Origin: JBOGIG01 sp050742455
GTDB taxonomy: Bacteria > Actinomycetota > Acidimicrobiia > Acidimicrobiales > JBOGIG01
Reading direction: 5' to 3'
Length of the DNA: 12,076 nucleotides
Assembly (NCBI GenBank): GCA_050742455.1
Contig: JBOGIG010000022.1
Coordinates: 1 to 12,076 of the forward strand
A model generated the notes under the pieces. It ran no database searches, was not told the origin of the DNA, and saw nothing but the letters and a program-made list of their open reading frames with translations. A program made the position numbers and the translations under genes. This document shows, in pieces, positions 4,162 through 11,951 of the stretch (the stretch's first letter is position 1; each line of letters begins with the position of its first letter).

Positions 4162-6588
4162 ATGGCCAGAACGTACCGAGGAAAGGTGTTGGCCGGGTTG
4201 GTGGTGGCGGCTGGCGCGGCGTCGCTCGTGGCGTCGACCGCGGCCGGGGCCGCCACCGACGCACAACGAGTGGACGGACCGTGGCACACGTGGGTCGGGG
4301 TGTCCGGCGACAACGCTGGTCACGGGGTCGTCAACAGGGGGGAGGCGATCTGGACGAACTACCTCTTCGACGACTACGGCGCCAACGTGGATGGCTTCGA
4401 CTCCATGGACCCTGACGTTCTAAGCCTGATCACCAGCCCTCACGTGTACCCAGGCGATCTCCTGTATCCAGTGGGACTCGCCCCGAGCGGAAATGTTGGC
4501 CGTTTCCGTCACACGGGCGACTTCAGCTACCCGCCCGACAAGCCCTACCCCCAGGACCTGGTCAACGATCCGCTCGGTGACAACAACTCCTACCAGAACG
4601 TCGCCAACGTGGCCGAGACGCGCATCGCGCTCAACGCCAGCAACGTGTACTTTCGATTCTCACTCACCGATTTGGGTGGCGACCCGTCATTGGGCACGCC
4701 CAAGCCCGACTCGACTGTGATCGGGGTGGCAATAGACACCAACCCCGCCCAGAAGTCTGGTGGGGGGTACTGGCCGTTCGGGGCCAATCTCCAGTCGACC
4801 GGCTGGAAGCGCTTCCTGACCGTGTGGGGGACCGGGGGAGCGCTCACCTTTGCGAACGGCGCGACCCAGAGCCTCCAAGCCATCGGTGGGGCTATTCAGG
4901 AGAATCTCTCTGCCAACACGATCGACGTCCGTGTGCCGCGAGCCGTCTTGGCCCCCGATGGCGGCAGCGCTTGGCGCCTGATCGGCGGGGCCGGTCGTTG
5001 GGACGCGGTCAACCAGACCTGGGCGCTGCCCCTGCCGACGACCACCCAAACCACGTCACCGGGAAGCCTGCTGATCTTCCCCCGGGTCTACGAGCTGTTG
5101 TTCCACCACAACGAGCCGAATTCACTGTGGGACGACACCAAGCAGGCCAACGACCTGCGCGACAACGTCCTCAACAAGTACTCCGTCGACTCCGACGACT
5201 GGACGGTCAGCCCCAACCAGTTGGAGCACACTGTAACGGTCCCCGTCCCTTGCACGTCAGGTCCAAAGGAAGAGACCTTCTCGGCATATTCGCCGGGTTC
5301 GACGACCCAGAAGGGCCTGGTGGCGTTGCCGACCCAGAACGGCGGAGTCTCGAACTTTCACAACGTGAACTACATCTACCGCTGGCACGTGCAACCACTG
5401 GCGGTCATGCTGCCTCCGTCCGCTTGCAGCCGGGGCGCGGCACCACCTTCCCTGGACTACTTCTTCCATCCAGCTAACGTCAACCACAACGCCTGGTTCG
5501 TCGGCATCGAGGGTGATCACGACCATGTCACCTACCTTCACGACCCGCCGTTGGGCTTCTCCTATGTCAGCCAGCTGGCAACTGCCTACAACCGGATCAC
5601 CGCATCGGGGCTGGCTCACACCGAGGGCTGGAACTACGGAGACGCGCCGGGCGAGCAGGTAGCCGACTGGGACGCGTTCCAGGCCGTCACGAATCGGTAC
5701 TCCTACAACCGCGACCACGTCCGTGTGGTGGGGATGAGCGGCCGGCTCGGCGCTCCATTTTTCGCCGAGCAATGGCCGGATCTGGTGGCCTCGATGTTCA
5801 CCGTCTCCAACCACACGGCCGACTCACCCGAGGTCGTCAACCTTCGCAACACTCCGTGGTTCATGACCCATGGCACGCAGTTCATCGAACTCAACTCCGA
5901 CCTTCCCAGCTATGCCGCACTGGACAATCATCTCAACTCGCTTGGCTACCAGTACGTCAACACGACCTGGTACACGCGGGGGCACGACTTCAACGTGCTC
6001 GACCAGGCCTACGCCTTGGCTGAACCATGGACGTCGGCCCCCCGTATCCACCCGGCCCGCGTCACCTACTATATGGATCCCCGCCAGCCCGTTTACGGGG
6101 TCTCGGTCTTTCCCGGCGTCGACTGGGCGCGAAACGTCAGCATCACCAACAATGACCGCCCGGCCCAGATCGATCTCACCGACCTGGCCAAGGCTAATCA
6201 GCTCCCCCTCCGTGAGACGAGATTCGACTGCTTCTTCACCAATATCGGCACCGCAGACTACGTCGAGTACCACGGGCTGTCGAACGCCTCGCCCGCGGTG
6301 GTGCGCTCCCGCATGCCTGACCGCGTCGCCACGGGGTGGTTGGCCAACAGCTGTACTATCATGGTGACCCCCTTGAGCGAGCCGGTGGTCTCCAACGGCA
6401 TCACTGGAACTGTCGAGAACCTTTCTAGAGTCACCGTGGACCTCGACCAGATGGGAATCGACCCGCGGCGACCGATCGACCTGTCCGGGATCAAGACCGA
6501 CGGTCCGGTCACCTTCATCCTGCACTCCCGGCACGGGAATCGGCAGGTGACTGTCGACTCGAGGTTGAATCCGTCACGGGGACGGTAG
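4162..6588 (+). CDS. Large secreted protein with C-terminal alpha/beta-hydrolase-like domain
   Basis: This is an 808-aa exported protein. The signal peptide spans about residues 1-30 (MARTYRGK, then a long Ala/Val/Leu segment and AGA-ATD). The N-terminal third contains strands such as ETRIALNASNVYFRFSLTDL (about 151-170) and VIGVAIDTN (about 186-194), reminiscent of the DOMON or glucodextranase C-terminal-like sandwich modules of secreted actinobacterial enzymes; this assignment is tentative. Residues about 420-640 look like an S9-peptidase/esterase-type alpha/beta hydrolase: YNRDHVRVVGMSGRLGAPFF with Ser526 in the nucleophile position, WFMTHGTQF followed by candidate acid Asp580, and TRGHDF with His608. 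The elbow reads G-M-S-G-R rather than GxSxG, so catalysis is not assured. About 170 C-terminal residues are unassigned beta-rich sequence. It is transcribed with the TetR gene. Substrate unknown; esterase, peptidase or polymer-degrading roles are all possible. Confidence 0.75.
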   Translation: MARTYRGKVLAGLVVAAGAASLVASTAAGAATDAQRVDGPWHTWVGVSGDNAGHGVVNRGEAIWTNYLFDDYGANVDGFDSMDPDVLSLITSPHVYPGDLLYPVGLAPSGNVGRFRHTGDFSYPPDKPYPQDLVNDPLGDNNSYQNVANVAETRIALNASNVYFRFSLTDLGGDPSLGTPKPDSTVIGVAIDTNPAQKSGGGYWPFGANLQSTGWKRFLTVWGTGGALTFANGATQSLQAIGGAIQENLSANTIDVRVPRAVLAPDGGSAWRLIGGAGRWDAVNQTWALPLPTTTQTTSPGSLLIFPRVYELLFHHNEPNSLWDDTKQANDLRDNVLNKYSVDSDDWTVSPNQLEHTVTVPVPCTSGPKEETFSAYSPGSTTQKGLVALPTQNGGVSNFHNVNYIYRWHVQPLAVMLPPSACSRGAAPPSLDYFFHPANVNHNAWFVGIEGDHDHVTYLHDPPLGFSYVSQLATAYNRITASGLAHTEGWNYGDAPGEQVADWDAFQAVTNRYSYNRDHVRVVGMSGRLGAPFFAEQWPDLVASMFTVSNHTADSPEVVNLRNTPWFMTHGTQFIELNSDLPSYAALDNHLNSLGYQYVNTTWYTRGHDFNVLDQAYALAEPWTSAPRIHPARVTYYMDPRQPVYGVSVFPGVDWARNVSITNNDRPAQIDLTDLAKANQLPLRETRFDCFFTNIGTADYVEYHGLSNASPAVVRSRMPDRVATGWLANSCTIMVTPLSEPVVSNGITGTVENLSRVTVDLDQMGIDPRRPIDLSGIKTDGPVTFILHSRHGNRQVTVDSRLNPSRGR

Positions 6589-6686
6589 CGGTAGCCGTTC
6601 GAGATCAATCCACGCTTGGGATCCAGTACGCCATTTGAATCAGCTTTGTGAATGGTCTCGACGCCGTGAGCAGGCTTCTCGGTGCG

Positions 6687-6713
6687 TTAACCGGTCCGAA
6701 ACGGCGAAGAAAC
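6687..6713 (+). promoter_or_regulatory. GlnR-box-like array upstream of nirB
   Basis: TTAAC-N6-GAAAC-N6-GAAAC gives three 5-bp half-sites at exact 11-bp spacing. The actinobacterial GlnR consensus is GTNAC-N6-GNAAC, repeated at 11 bp. The first two half-sites match 7 of its 8 defined bases. The array is centred about 36 bp before the nirB ATG, a usual position for an activator if the transcript is leaderless. The rest of the 147-bp gap after 6588 shows no gene or clear terminator. Confidence 0.5.
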
Positions 6714-6723
6714 ACGGCCAGGG

Positions 6724-6729
6724 CATCAT
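6724..6729 (+). promoter_or_regulatory. Weak -10-like hexamer before nirB
   Basis: CATCAT matches four of six -10 positions and is followed by a 6-nt spacer (ACGGAG) and the nirB ATG, the same geometry as the leaderless genes at 1955 and 1996. GGAG touches the ATG directly, too close to act as a Shine-Dalgarno. A weak -10 is in keeping with activator dependence. Confidence 0.3.
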
Positions 6730-6735
6730 ACGGAG

Positions 6736-9321
6736 ATGGAGTTGAACCGTCCTCGCCGCAAACTGGTTGTGGTCGGCCATGGCATGGTTGGCAACAAGGT
6801 AGTCGAAGCCCTGGTGCGCCGGGGTGCGACCAGGACGTGGGATGTGGTGGTCATCGGCGAGGAGAGTCGACCTGCCTACGACCGGGTTCACCTGTCGAGG
6901 CTGTTCGAAGGAGCAGGACCCACTGACCTGGCTCTGGGTGATCTTGACTTGGAGTCGCATCCGGCGATCACCTTGCTGACCGGTGAGCGCGCCGTGGGTA
7001 TCAACCGCCAGGAGCACACGGTCCTTGTCGACTCCGGCCGCGTCGTGGACTACGACCTTGTAGTGCTGGCCACAGGATCGACGCCTTATGTCCCGCCCGT
7101 ACCGGGCCGAGAACTTCCAGGTTGCTTTGTCTATCGAACCATCGACGATGTTGACGCCATCCGGGCCTGGGCCGTCGGGCGCGGGCACGGCGTCGTGGTC
7201 GGCGGTGGTCTGCTCGGTTTGGAGGCCGCCAACGCCTTGCGATCATGCGGCCTGACGACCGAGGTGGTCGAGTACGCCCCCCATCTGATGCCGGCCCAGG
7301 TCGACGCCGCAGGTGGCGATCTTCTCCGCCGCCGCATCGAGGCACTGGGAGTCGTCGTGCACACCGCTACTACTGTGGCCGGCGTCTCCGTCGGGGCGGA
7401 CGGCGTCTTGGACGGAGTGAACCTGGCTCTCTCGGGGGAGCCCGCCGCGACCGAGCGGCTCACGACCGAGCTGGTGGTCTTCGCCGCCGGGATCCGGCCC
7501 CGCGACGACCTCGCTCGTGACTGTGGACTTGAGGTCGGGCCACGAGGTGGGGTCGCTGTTGACGAGCACTGCCGGACCGGTGACCCGTTGATCTACGCCG
7601 TGGGCGAGTGCGCACTGGTGAACGGGCGCATTCACGGCCTCGTCGCGCCGGGTTATCAGATGGCCCGGGTCGTGGCCGAGATCATTTGCGGCGGAGAGGC
7701 CGTCTTCGCCGGGGGCGACACGCCAACGAAACTCAAGCTGTTGGGCGTCGACGTGGCCAGTTTTGGGGATGCCCACGCTCAGGGCTCAGGGGCAGCGACC
7801 ATCACCTTTACCGATAACGTGGCCATGGTCCACAGGCGCCTGGTCATCGATGAGCACGGCACGGTAGCCGGTGGTGTTCTGGTTGGCGACACTACCGGCT
7901 TCGAGGCCATGGTGGCCATGGCCGGCGGCGACGCCCCCACGCCGGCCACCCCAGCCCGGCTGCTGGTCCCTGGCGATCTCTCCGGCTTTGCTTTCGATCC
8001 GGTAGGCGGGGCTGCGTCGTTGACTCGGTCGGCGACGATCTGTTCGTGTGAGAACGTGTCCAAGAGCGTCATCTGCGATGCCATCGCCGCCTGCATCACG
8101 GCGACGGGGACTGCCGACGTGGCCGGCGTCAAGGCGGCCACCGGAGCGGGCACGGGCTGCGGTGGCTGCATACCCCAGCTGGCAGAGCTTGTCCAGGCCG
8201 AGCTGATTGACCGTGGCATTGAGGTCACGGATCGACTGTGCGAACATTTTGCCTACTCGCGTCGCCAACTGTTCGACATCGTCCGTGTCGAGCAGATCAC
8301 CACCTTCGCCGAGTTGGTCTCGCGCCATGGAACCGGGCGGGGCTGCGAAGTCTGCAAGCCGACCATCGCCTCGATCCTGGCATCGCAGGGTGGAGGGTAC
8401 GTCCTAGATGGCGAGGGAGCCGCCCTGCAGGACACCAATGACCACTTCCTCGCCAATCTCCAGCGGGACGGCACCTACTCGGTGGTGCCACGGGTTCCCG
8501 GGGGGGAGATCACTCCGACGAAGCTGATAGTGCTCGGGGAGGTGGCCCGCGACTTCGGCCTGTACGTCAAGATCACCGGCGGTCAACGCGTCGACCTGCT
8601 CGGCGCCCGCGTCGAAGCCCTGCCTGCCATCTGGGCCCGACTCGTTGACGCCGGATTTGAATCCGGCCACGCCTACGGCAAGGCCGTTCGGACGGTGAAA
8701 TCCTGTGTCGGCACGAACTGGTGTCGCTTCGGGGTGCAGGACTCGACCACTCTGGCCATCGACCTGGAGCTGCGCTACCGGGGCCTGCGCTCCCCTCACA
8801 AGGTCAAGATGGCTGTGTCAGGTTGCGCCCGGGAGTGCGCCGAGGCCCAGAGCAAGGACATTGGGGTGATCGCCACCGAACGAGGCTGGAACCTTTATGT
8901 CGGCGGTAATGGTGGCACACGGCCCCGCCACGCCGAGATGCTCGCCGAGGACCTTGACAGGGACACGTTGTTGCGGACAGTCGATCGGGTTCTGATGTTC
9001 TACATCCGCACCGCCGACCGCCTTCAGCGCACCGCGACCTGGCTCGAAGGGCTCGATGGCGGTGTGGCCTACCTTCGCTCCGTCGTATTCGACGACGCCC
9101 TCGGCGTGGCGGCAGAGCTGGACCGGGACATGGCCCGTCACGTCGATGGTTACCGCTGCGAGTGGACCGAAACCTTGAAGGATCCGGTGGGATTGAGAAG
9201 ATTTCGGACCTTCGTCAACTCCGAGAGACCCGACCCCGACATCATTGTGGTACAGGAACGCTCGCAACCCCGCCCGGCCACCGAATGGGATCGGGTGCGC
9301 CTGACCGTGAGCCGAAAGTGA
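6736..9321 (+). CDS. nirB: Assimilatory NADH-dependent nitrite reductase, large subunit
   Basis: This 861-aa cytoplasmic flavo-sirohaem enzyme reduces nitrite to ammonium with six electrons from NAD(P)H. Domains in order: FAD-binding GxGxxG at 14-19; NAD(P)-binding GGGLLG at 156-161; a BFD-type [2Fe-2S] domain with Cys436, Cys438, Cys475 and Cys478; a second BFD-like segment with Cys502, Cys537 and Cys540; then the nitrite/sulfite reductase ferredoxin-like and sirohaem domains, with the [4Fe-4S]-sirohaem ligands Cys657, Cys662, Cys697 and Cys701 (CX5C and CX3C). All expected cofactor residues are present and the length is normal for NirB. ATG 6736 is chosen because it leads directly into the FAD motif and follows a candidate -10 and GlnR-like array. 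Its TGA overlaps the GTG of the next gene, so the two are translationally coupled. No sirohaem-synthesis gene is in the window. Confidence 0.96.
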   Translation: MELNRPRRKLVVVGHGMVGNKVVEALVRRGATRTWDVVVIGEESRPAYDRVHLSRLFEGAGPTDLALGDLDLESHPAITLLTGERAVGINRQEHTVLVDSGRVVDYDLVVLATGSTPYVPPVPGRELPGCFVYRTIDDVDAIRAWAVGRGHGVVVGGGLLGLEAANALRSCGLTTEVVEYAPHLMPAQVDAAGGDLLRRRIEALGVVVHTATTVAGVSVGADGVLDGVNLALSGEPAATERLTTELVVFAAGIRPRDDLARDCGLEVGPRGGVAVDEHCRTGDPLIYAVGECALVNGRIHGLVAPGYQMARVVAEIICGGEAVFAGGDTPTKLKLLGVDVASFGDAHAQGSGAATITFTDNVAMVHRRLVIDEHGTVAGGVLVGDTTGFEAMVAMAGGDAPTPATPARLLVPGDLSGFAFDPVGGAASLTRSATICSCENVSKSVICDAIAACITATGTADVAGVKAATGAGTGCGGCIPQLAELVQAELIDRGIEVTDRLCEHFAYSRRQLFDIVRVEQITTFAELVSRHGTGRGCEVCKPTIASILASQGGGYVLDGEGAALQDTNDHFLANLQRDGTYSVVPRVPGGEITPTKLIVLGEVARDFGLYVKITGGQRVDLLGARVEALPAIWARLVDAGFESGHAYGKAVRTVKSCVGTNWCRFGVQDSTTLAIDLELRYRGLRSPHKVKMAVSGCARECAEAQSKDIGVIATERGWNLYVGGNGGTRPRHAEMLAEDLDRDTLLRTVDRVLMFYIRTADRLQRTATWLEGLDGGVAYLRSVVFDDALGVAAELDRDMARHVDGYRCEWTETLKDPVGLRRFRTFVNSERPDPDIIVVQERSQPRPATEWDRVRLTVSRK

Positions 9322-11852
9322 CGAAGCGCCGGTGGGTGCGGGTTTGTTCACTCGGTGAGCTGGAGCCGGGGCGCGGCATTGCCGCCCTGGTTGGGGAGGA
9401 ACAGGTGGCAGTGTTCCTGCTGGACCGGGTCGAGGAACCGACGGGCGTCCGCTTACGCGGCGTCGACAACCGTGACCCCGTAACGGGGACCAACGTCCTG
9501 GCCCGGGGGATTCTCGGATCGACGGGCGACGTGGACTATGTGGCCTCACCCATGCACAAGCACCGCTTCGACTTGGCGAGCGGACGCTGCCTGGACGGCA
9601 CATCGCCTGGGGTGCGGGTATGGCCGGTGCGGGTCTGGGGGGCCACCGTCGAGGTGTTGGCCGTCACCGATGCCACGGCCACCGATGCCTCGGCGACCCC
9701 AACCGCTCCCACGGTCTCCGCAACCGATGCCTTGGACACCGATGCCTCGGACATCTCGACCACCCCCACGGCCACCCACTGTCCCTACTGCGCGTTGCAG
9801 TGCGGCATGGCGCTTCAGACGGTCCCGGGATCGGCAACGGGAGGAGACCAACGCCTTGAGGTGATTGCCGACCCGACGTTCCCGGTCAATCGGGGGCGAA
9901 TGTGCGTCAAGGGCTGGAGCTCGGTGGAACTGCTCGCACATCCCGACCGGCTCCTCCAGCCGCTGGTACGCGACGCCGGAGGGCACCTGCGGGGTGCCAC
10001 CTGGGACGCCGCCCTCGACGAACTCGCCGGGCGACTGTCCACCCTGCGCAACGAGCATGGGGCCGATGCCGTCGGAGTGTTCGGCAGCGGCGCCCTCACC
10101 AACGAGAAGGCCTACCTGCTGGGCAAGTTCGCTCGGGTGGCGCTCGGGACGGCGAACATCGACTACAACGGCCGGTACTGCATGTCCTCGGCTGCAGCCG
10201 CCCAGAACATGGCTTTCGGGCTTGACCGGGGCATGCCCTTCCCTGTTTCGGACATTGCCGAAACGGACGTGCTTGTCCTGTGGGGTTCCAACTGTGCCGA
10301 CACCATGCCACCGATCATGCAATGGTTGGATCGACAGCGCGCCTGTGGCGGGCGGCTGATCGTCGTCGACCCGCGGTCCACTGCAACGGCCCAAATCGCC
10401 GACCTGCATCTCCAACCTGTCCCTGGCTCCGACCTGGCGGTAGCCAATGGACTGCTCCATCTCGCCGTCGCCGAGGGACTGATCGACACCGACTACATCG
10501 AAGCCCGAACCACCGGGTGGGACCAGGTCCGCCATTCCGTCCGTGACTGGACACCCGCGCAAGTGCAACGGGTGGCAGGGATACCGGAGCGGGCCCTACG
10601 CCAAACCGTCGAGGCCATCGCAGGGGCCACCGCGTCCATGTTGCTCAGCGGGAGGGGTCCCGAACAGCAGTCGAAGGGCACCGACAGCGTGCTGGCCCTG
10701 ATCAACCTGATGCTCGCCATGGGCAAGGTGGGCCGCCCGGCCAGCGGGTACGGTTGCATTACCGGTCAGGGCAATGGACAGGGAGGTCGGGAGCATGGTC
10801 AAAAGGCCGACCAGCTGCCCGGATATCGTTCCATTACCGACGGGGCCGACCGAGCGGCGATAGCCAGGGTGTGGAACGTGCACCCCGACACCCTCCCTGG
10901 GGCGGGCAATAGCGCGGTGGACATGATCGAGAGCATCGGCTCCGACGGAGGATTACGAGGATTGGTCGTGGCCGGATCGAACCTGGCGGTGGCCTCCCCC
11001 GACGCCCGCCGGGTAGCGGAGCGCCTGGGGCGGTTGGACTGCCTCGCCGTGCTCGACAGTTTTGCCAACGACACCACTGCACTTGCCCACGTGGTCCTGC
11101 CTGTGGCCCAGTGGGCCGAGGAAGACGGCACTGTGACCAACCTCGAGGGGCGGGTCATCCGTCGCCGTGGCGCCTGTCGTCCGCCGCCGGGCGTTCGCAC
11201 CGACATAGAGGTGCTCTGCGGGTTGGCCGAGCGGCTGGGCCAGGCCGCCGGGTTTAGGTTCAGCGGGCCGGAAGAGGTGTTCGCCGAGCTGCGAGCGGCC
11301 AGCGCCGGCGGCCGGGCCGACTACGCGGGCATCTCTTATGACCGCATCGACAGCTCCCACGGGGTGTTCTGGCCCTGCCCGACTAACGATCATCCGGGCA
11401 CCCCACGACTCTTCACCGAACGGTTTGCCCATCCCAACGGCCGAGCCCGCTTCGTGCCTGTCGCCTACCGTCCGGCCGCCGAGGCGCCCGACTCCGACTA
11501 CCCGTTGTACTTCACAACCGGCCGGTACCGGGAGCACTACAACTCGGGCGCCCAGACCCGAAGGGTGGGTCGGCTCCAACAGGCGAGGCCCGAACCCCGT
11601 CTCCAGTTGCACCCGATCCTGGCCAAGAGCCTGATGCTGTCCGACGACGGCATGGTCGAGGTGGAAAGCCGTCGGGGCAAGGCATGTTTCAAAGCTCACA
11701 TCGACGCCGGCATTCGTCCCGACACCGTCTTTGCACCGTTGCACTGGGATGGCAGCCAAGCCGCCAATCTCATCACCATTGCCGCTCTCGACCCCATAAG
11801 CCGAATGCCTGAGTTCAAGGTGTGCGCCGTTCGGATCAAACGACAATCGTGA
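9318..11852 (+). CDS. nirD-nasA: Fusion of nitrite reductase small subunit (NirD) and assimilatory nitrate reductase (NasA/NarB)
   Basis: This is one 844-aa frame with two functions. Residues 1-116 are a NirD-type domain (WVRVCSLGELEPGRGIAALV, VLARGILGS, YVASPMHKHRFDLASGRCLD, VWPVRV), equivalent to the separate small subunit of NirBD. The Rieske ligands are absent: SPMH (77-80) stands where a Rieske protein has CxxH, and the first CxH is missing. Residues 117-153 are a Thr/Ala/Asp/Ser linker. Residues 154-844 are a molybdopterin-guanine-dinucleotide nitrate reductase: [4Fe-4S] ligands Cys155, Cys158, Cys162 and Cys196 (CX2CX3CX33C), the molybdenum ligand Cys288 in NGRYCMSSAAAA, a GQGNGQGGREHGQ cofactor loop, and a C-terminal molydopterin-dinucleotide domain with YFTTGRYREHYNSGAQTRR. 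There is no C-terminal BFD extension. GTG 9318 overlaps the nirB TGA by 3 bases (GTGA) and precedes the NirD fold exactly; an upstream in-frame extension to 9162 is buried inside nirB. The enzyme reduces nitrate to nitrite, handed to NirB. Confidence 0.93.
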   Translation: MTKRRWVRVCSLGELEPGRGIAALVGEEQVAVFLLDRVEEPTGVRLRGVDNRDPVTGTNVLARGILGSTGDVDYVASPMHKHRFDLASGRCLDGTSPGVRVWPVRVWGATVEVLAVTDATATDASATPTAPTVSATDALDTDASDISTTPTATHCPYCALQCGMALQTVPGSATGGDQRLEVIADPTFPVNRGRMCVKGWSSVELLAHPDRLLQPLVRDAGGHLRGATWDAALDELAGRLSTLRNEHGADAVGVFGSGALTNEKAYLLGKFARVALGTANIDYNGRYCMSSAAAAQNMAFGLDRGMPFPVSDIAETDVLVLWGSNCADTMPPIMQWLDRQRACGGRLIVVDPRSTATAQIADLHLQPVPGSDLAVANGLLHLAVAEGLIDTDYIEARTTGWDQVRHSVRDWTPAQVQRVAGIPERALRQTVEAIAGATASMLLSGRGPEQQSKGTDSVLALINLMLAMGKVGRPASGYGCITGQGNGQGGREHGQKADQLPGYRSITDGADRAAIARVWNVHPDTLPGAGNSAVDMIESIGSDGGLRGLVVAGSNLAVASPDARRVAERLGRLDCLAVLDSFANDTTALAHVVLPVAQWAEEDGTVTNLEGRVIRRRGACRPPPGVRTDIEVLCGLAERLGQAAGFRFSGPEEVFAELRAASAGGRADYAGISYDRIDSSHGVFWPCPTNDHPGTPRLFTERFAHPNGRARFVPVAYRPAAEAPDSDYPLYFTTGRYREHYNSGAQTRRVGRLQQARPEPRLQLHPILAKSLMLSDDGMVEVESRRGKACFKAHIDAGIRPDTVFAPLHWDGSQAANLITIAALDPISRMPEFKVCAVRIKRQS
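9666..9746 (+). repeat. Short direct repeats in the NirD-NasA linker
   Basis: ACCGATGCC occurs four times, at 9666, 9681, 9723 and 9738, as two pairs with 15-bp period; the 14-bp string CACCGATGCCTCGG is repeated exactly in two of them. All offsets are multiples of three, so the frame is kept and the repeats encode TDA units of the inter-domain linker. Confidence 0.85.
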
Positions 11853-11926
11853 TGTTCCGCGAGCGACAGCGGAGAAGTGCAGAATGCGCCAAAGCCAATG
11901 CCAAAGTGCCGCCGGAGTGTGACCCT

Positions 11927-11951
11927 GCCGGTCGCCCCGGCGATTACCGGC
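11927..11951. terminator. Hairpin downstream of the nitrate reductase gene
   Basis: GCCGGT (11927-11932) pairs with ACCGGC (11946-11951), and an inner CGC pairs with GCG around a CCCG loop, with a 3-nt bulge. It lies 75 bp after the nasA stop and next to the TAG of the possible minus-strand gene, so it could serve both convergent units. No T-tract is present on either strand. A second hairpin, CGGGGG-TATTG-CCCCCG, lies at 11972-11988. Confidence 0.35.

Noticed and set aside
5824..6534. Minus-strand 236-codon frame inside the 808-aa gene
   Set aside because: Full overlap with a supported secreted protein gene; no recognisable domain and no start signal.
6589..6660. tRNA-like GTTCGA after the 808-aa gene
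   Set aside because: No pairing T-stem, anticodon arm or acceptor stem can be built around it.
9162..9317. N-terminal extension of the NirD-NasA frame
   Set aside because: It lies entirely within the nirB C-terminal coding region; the NirD domain begins right after GTG 9318, which overlaps the nirB stop.
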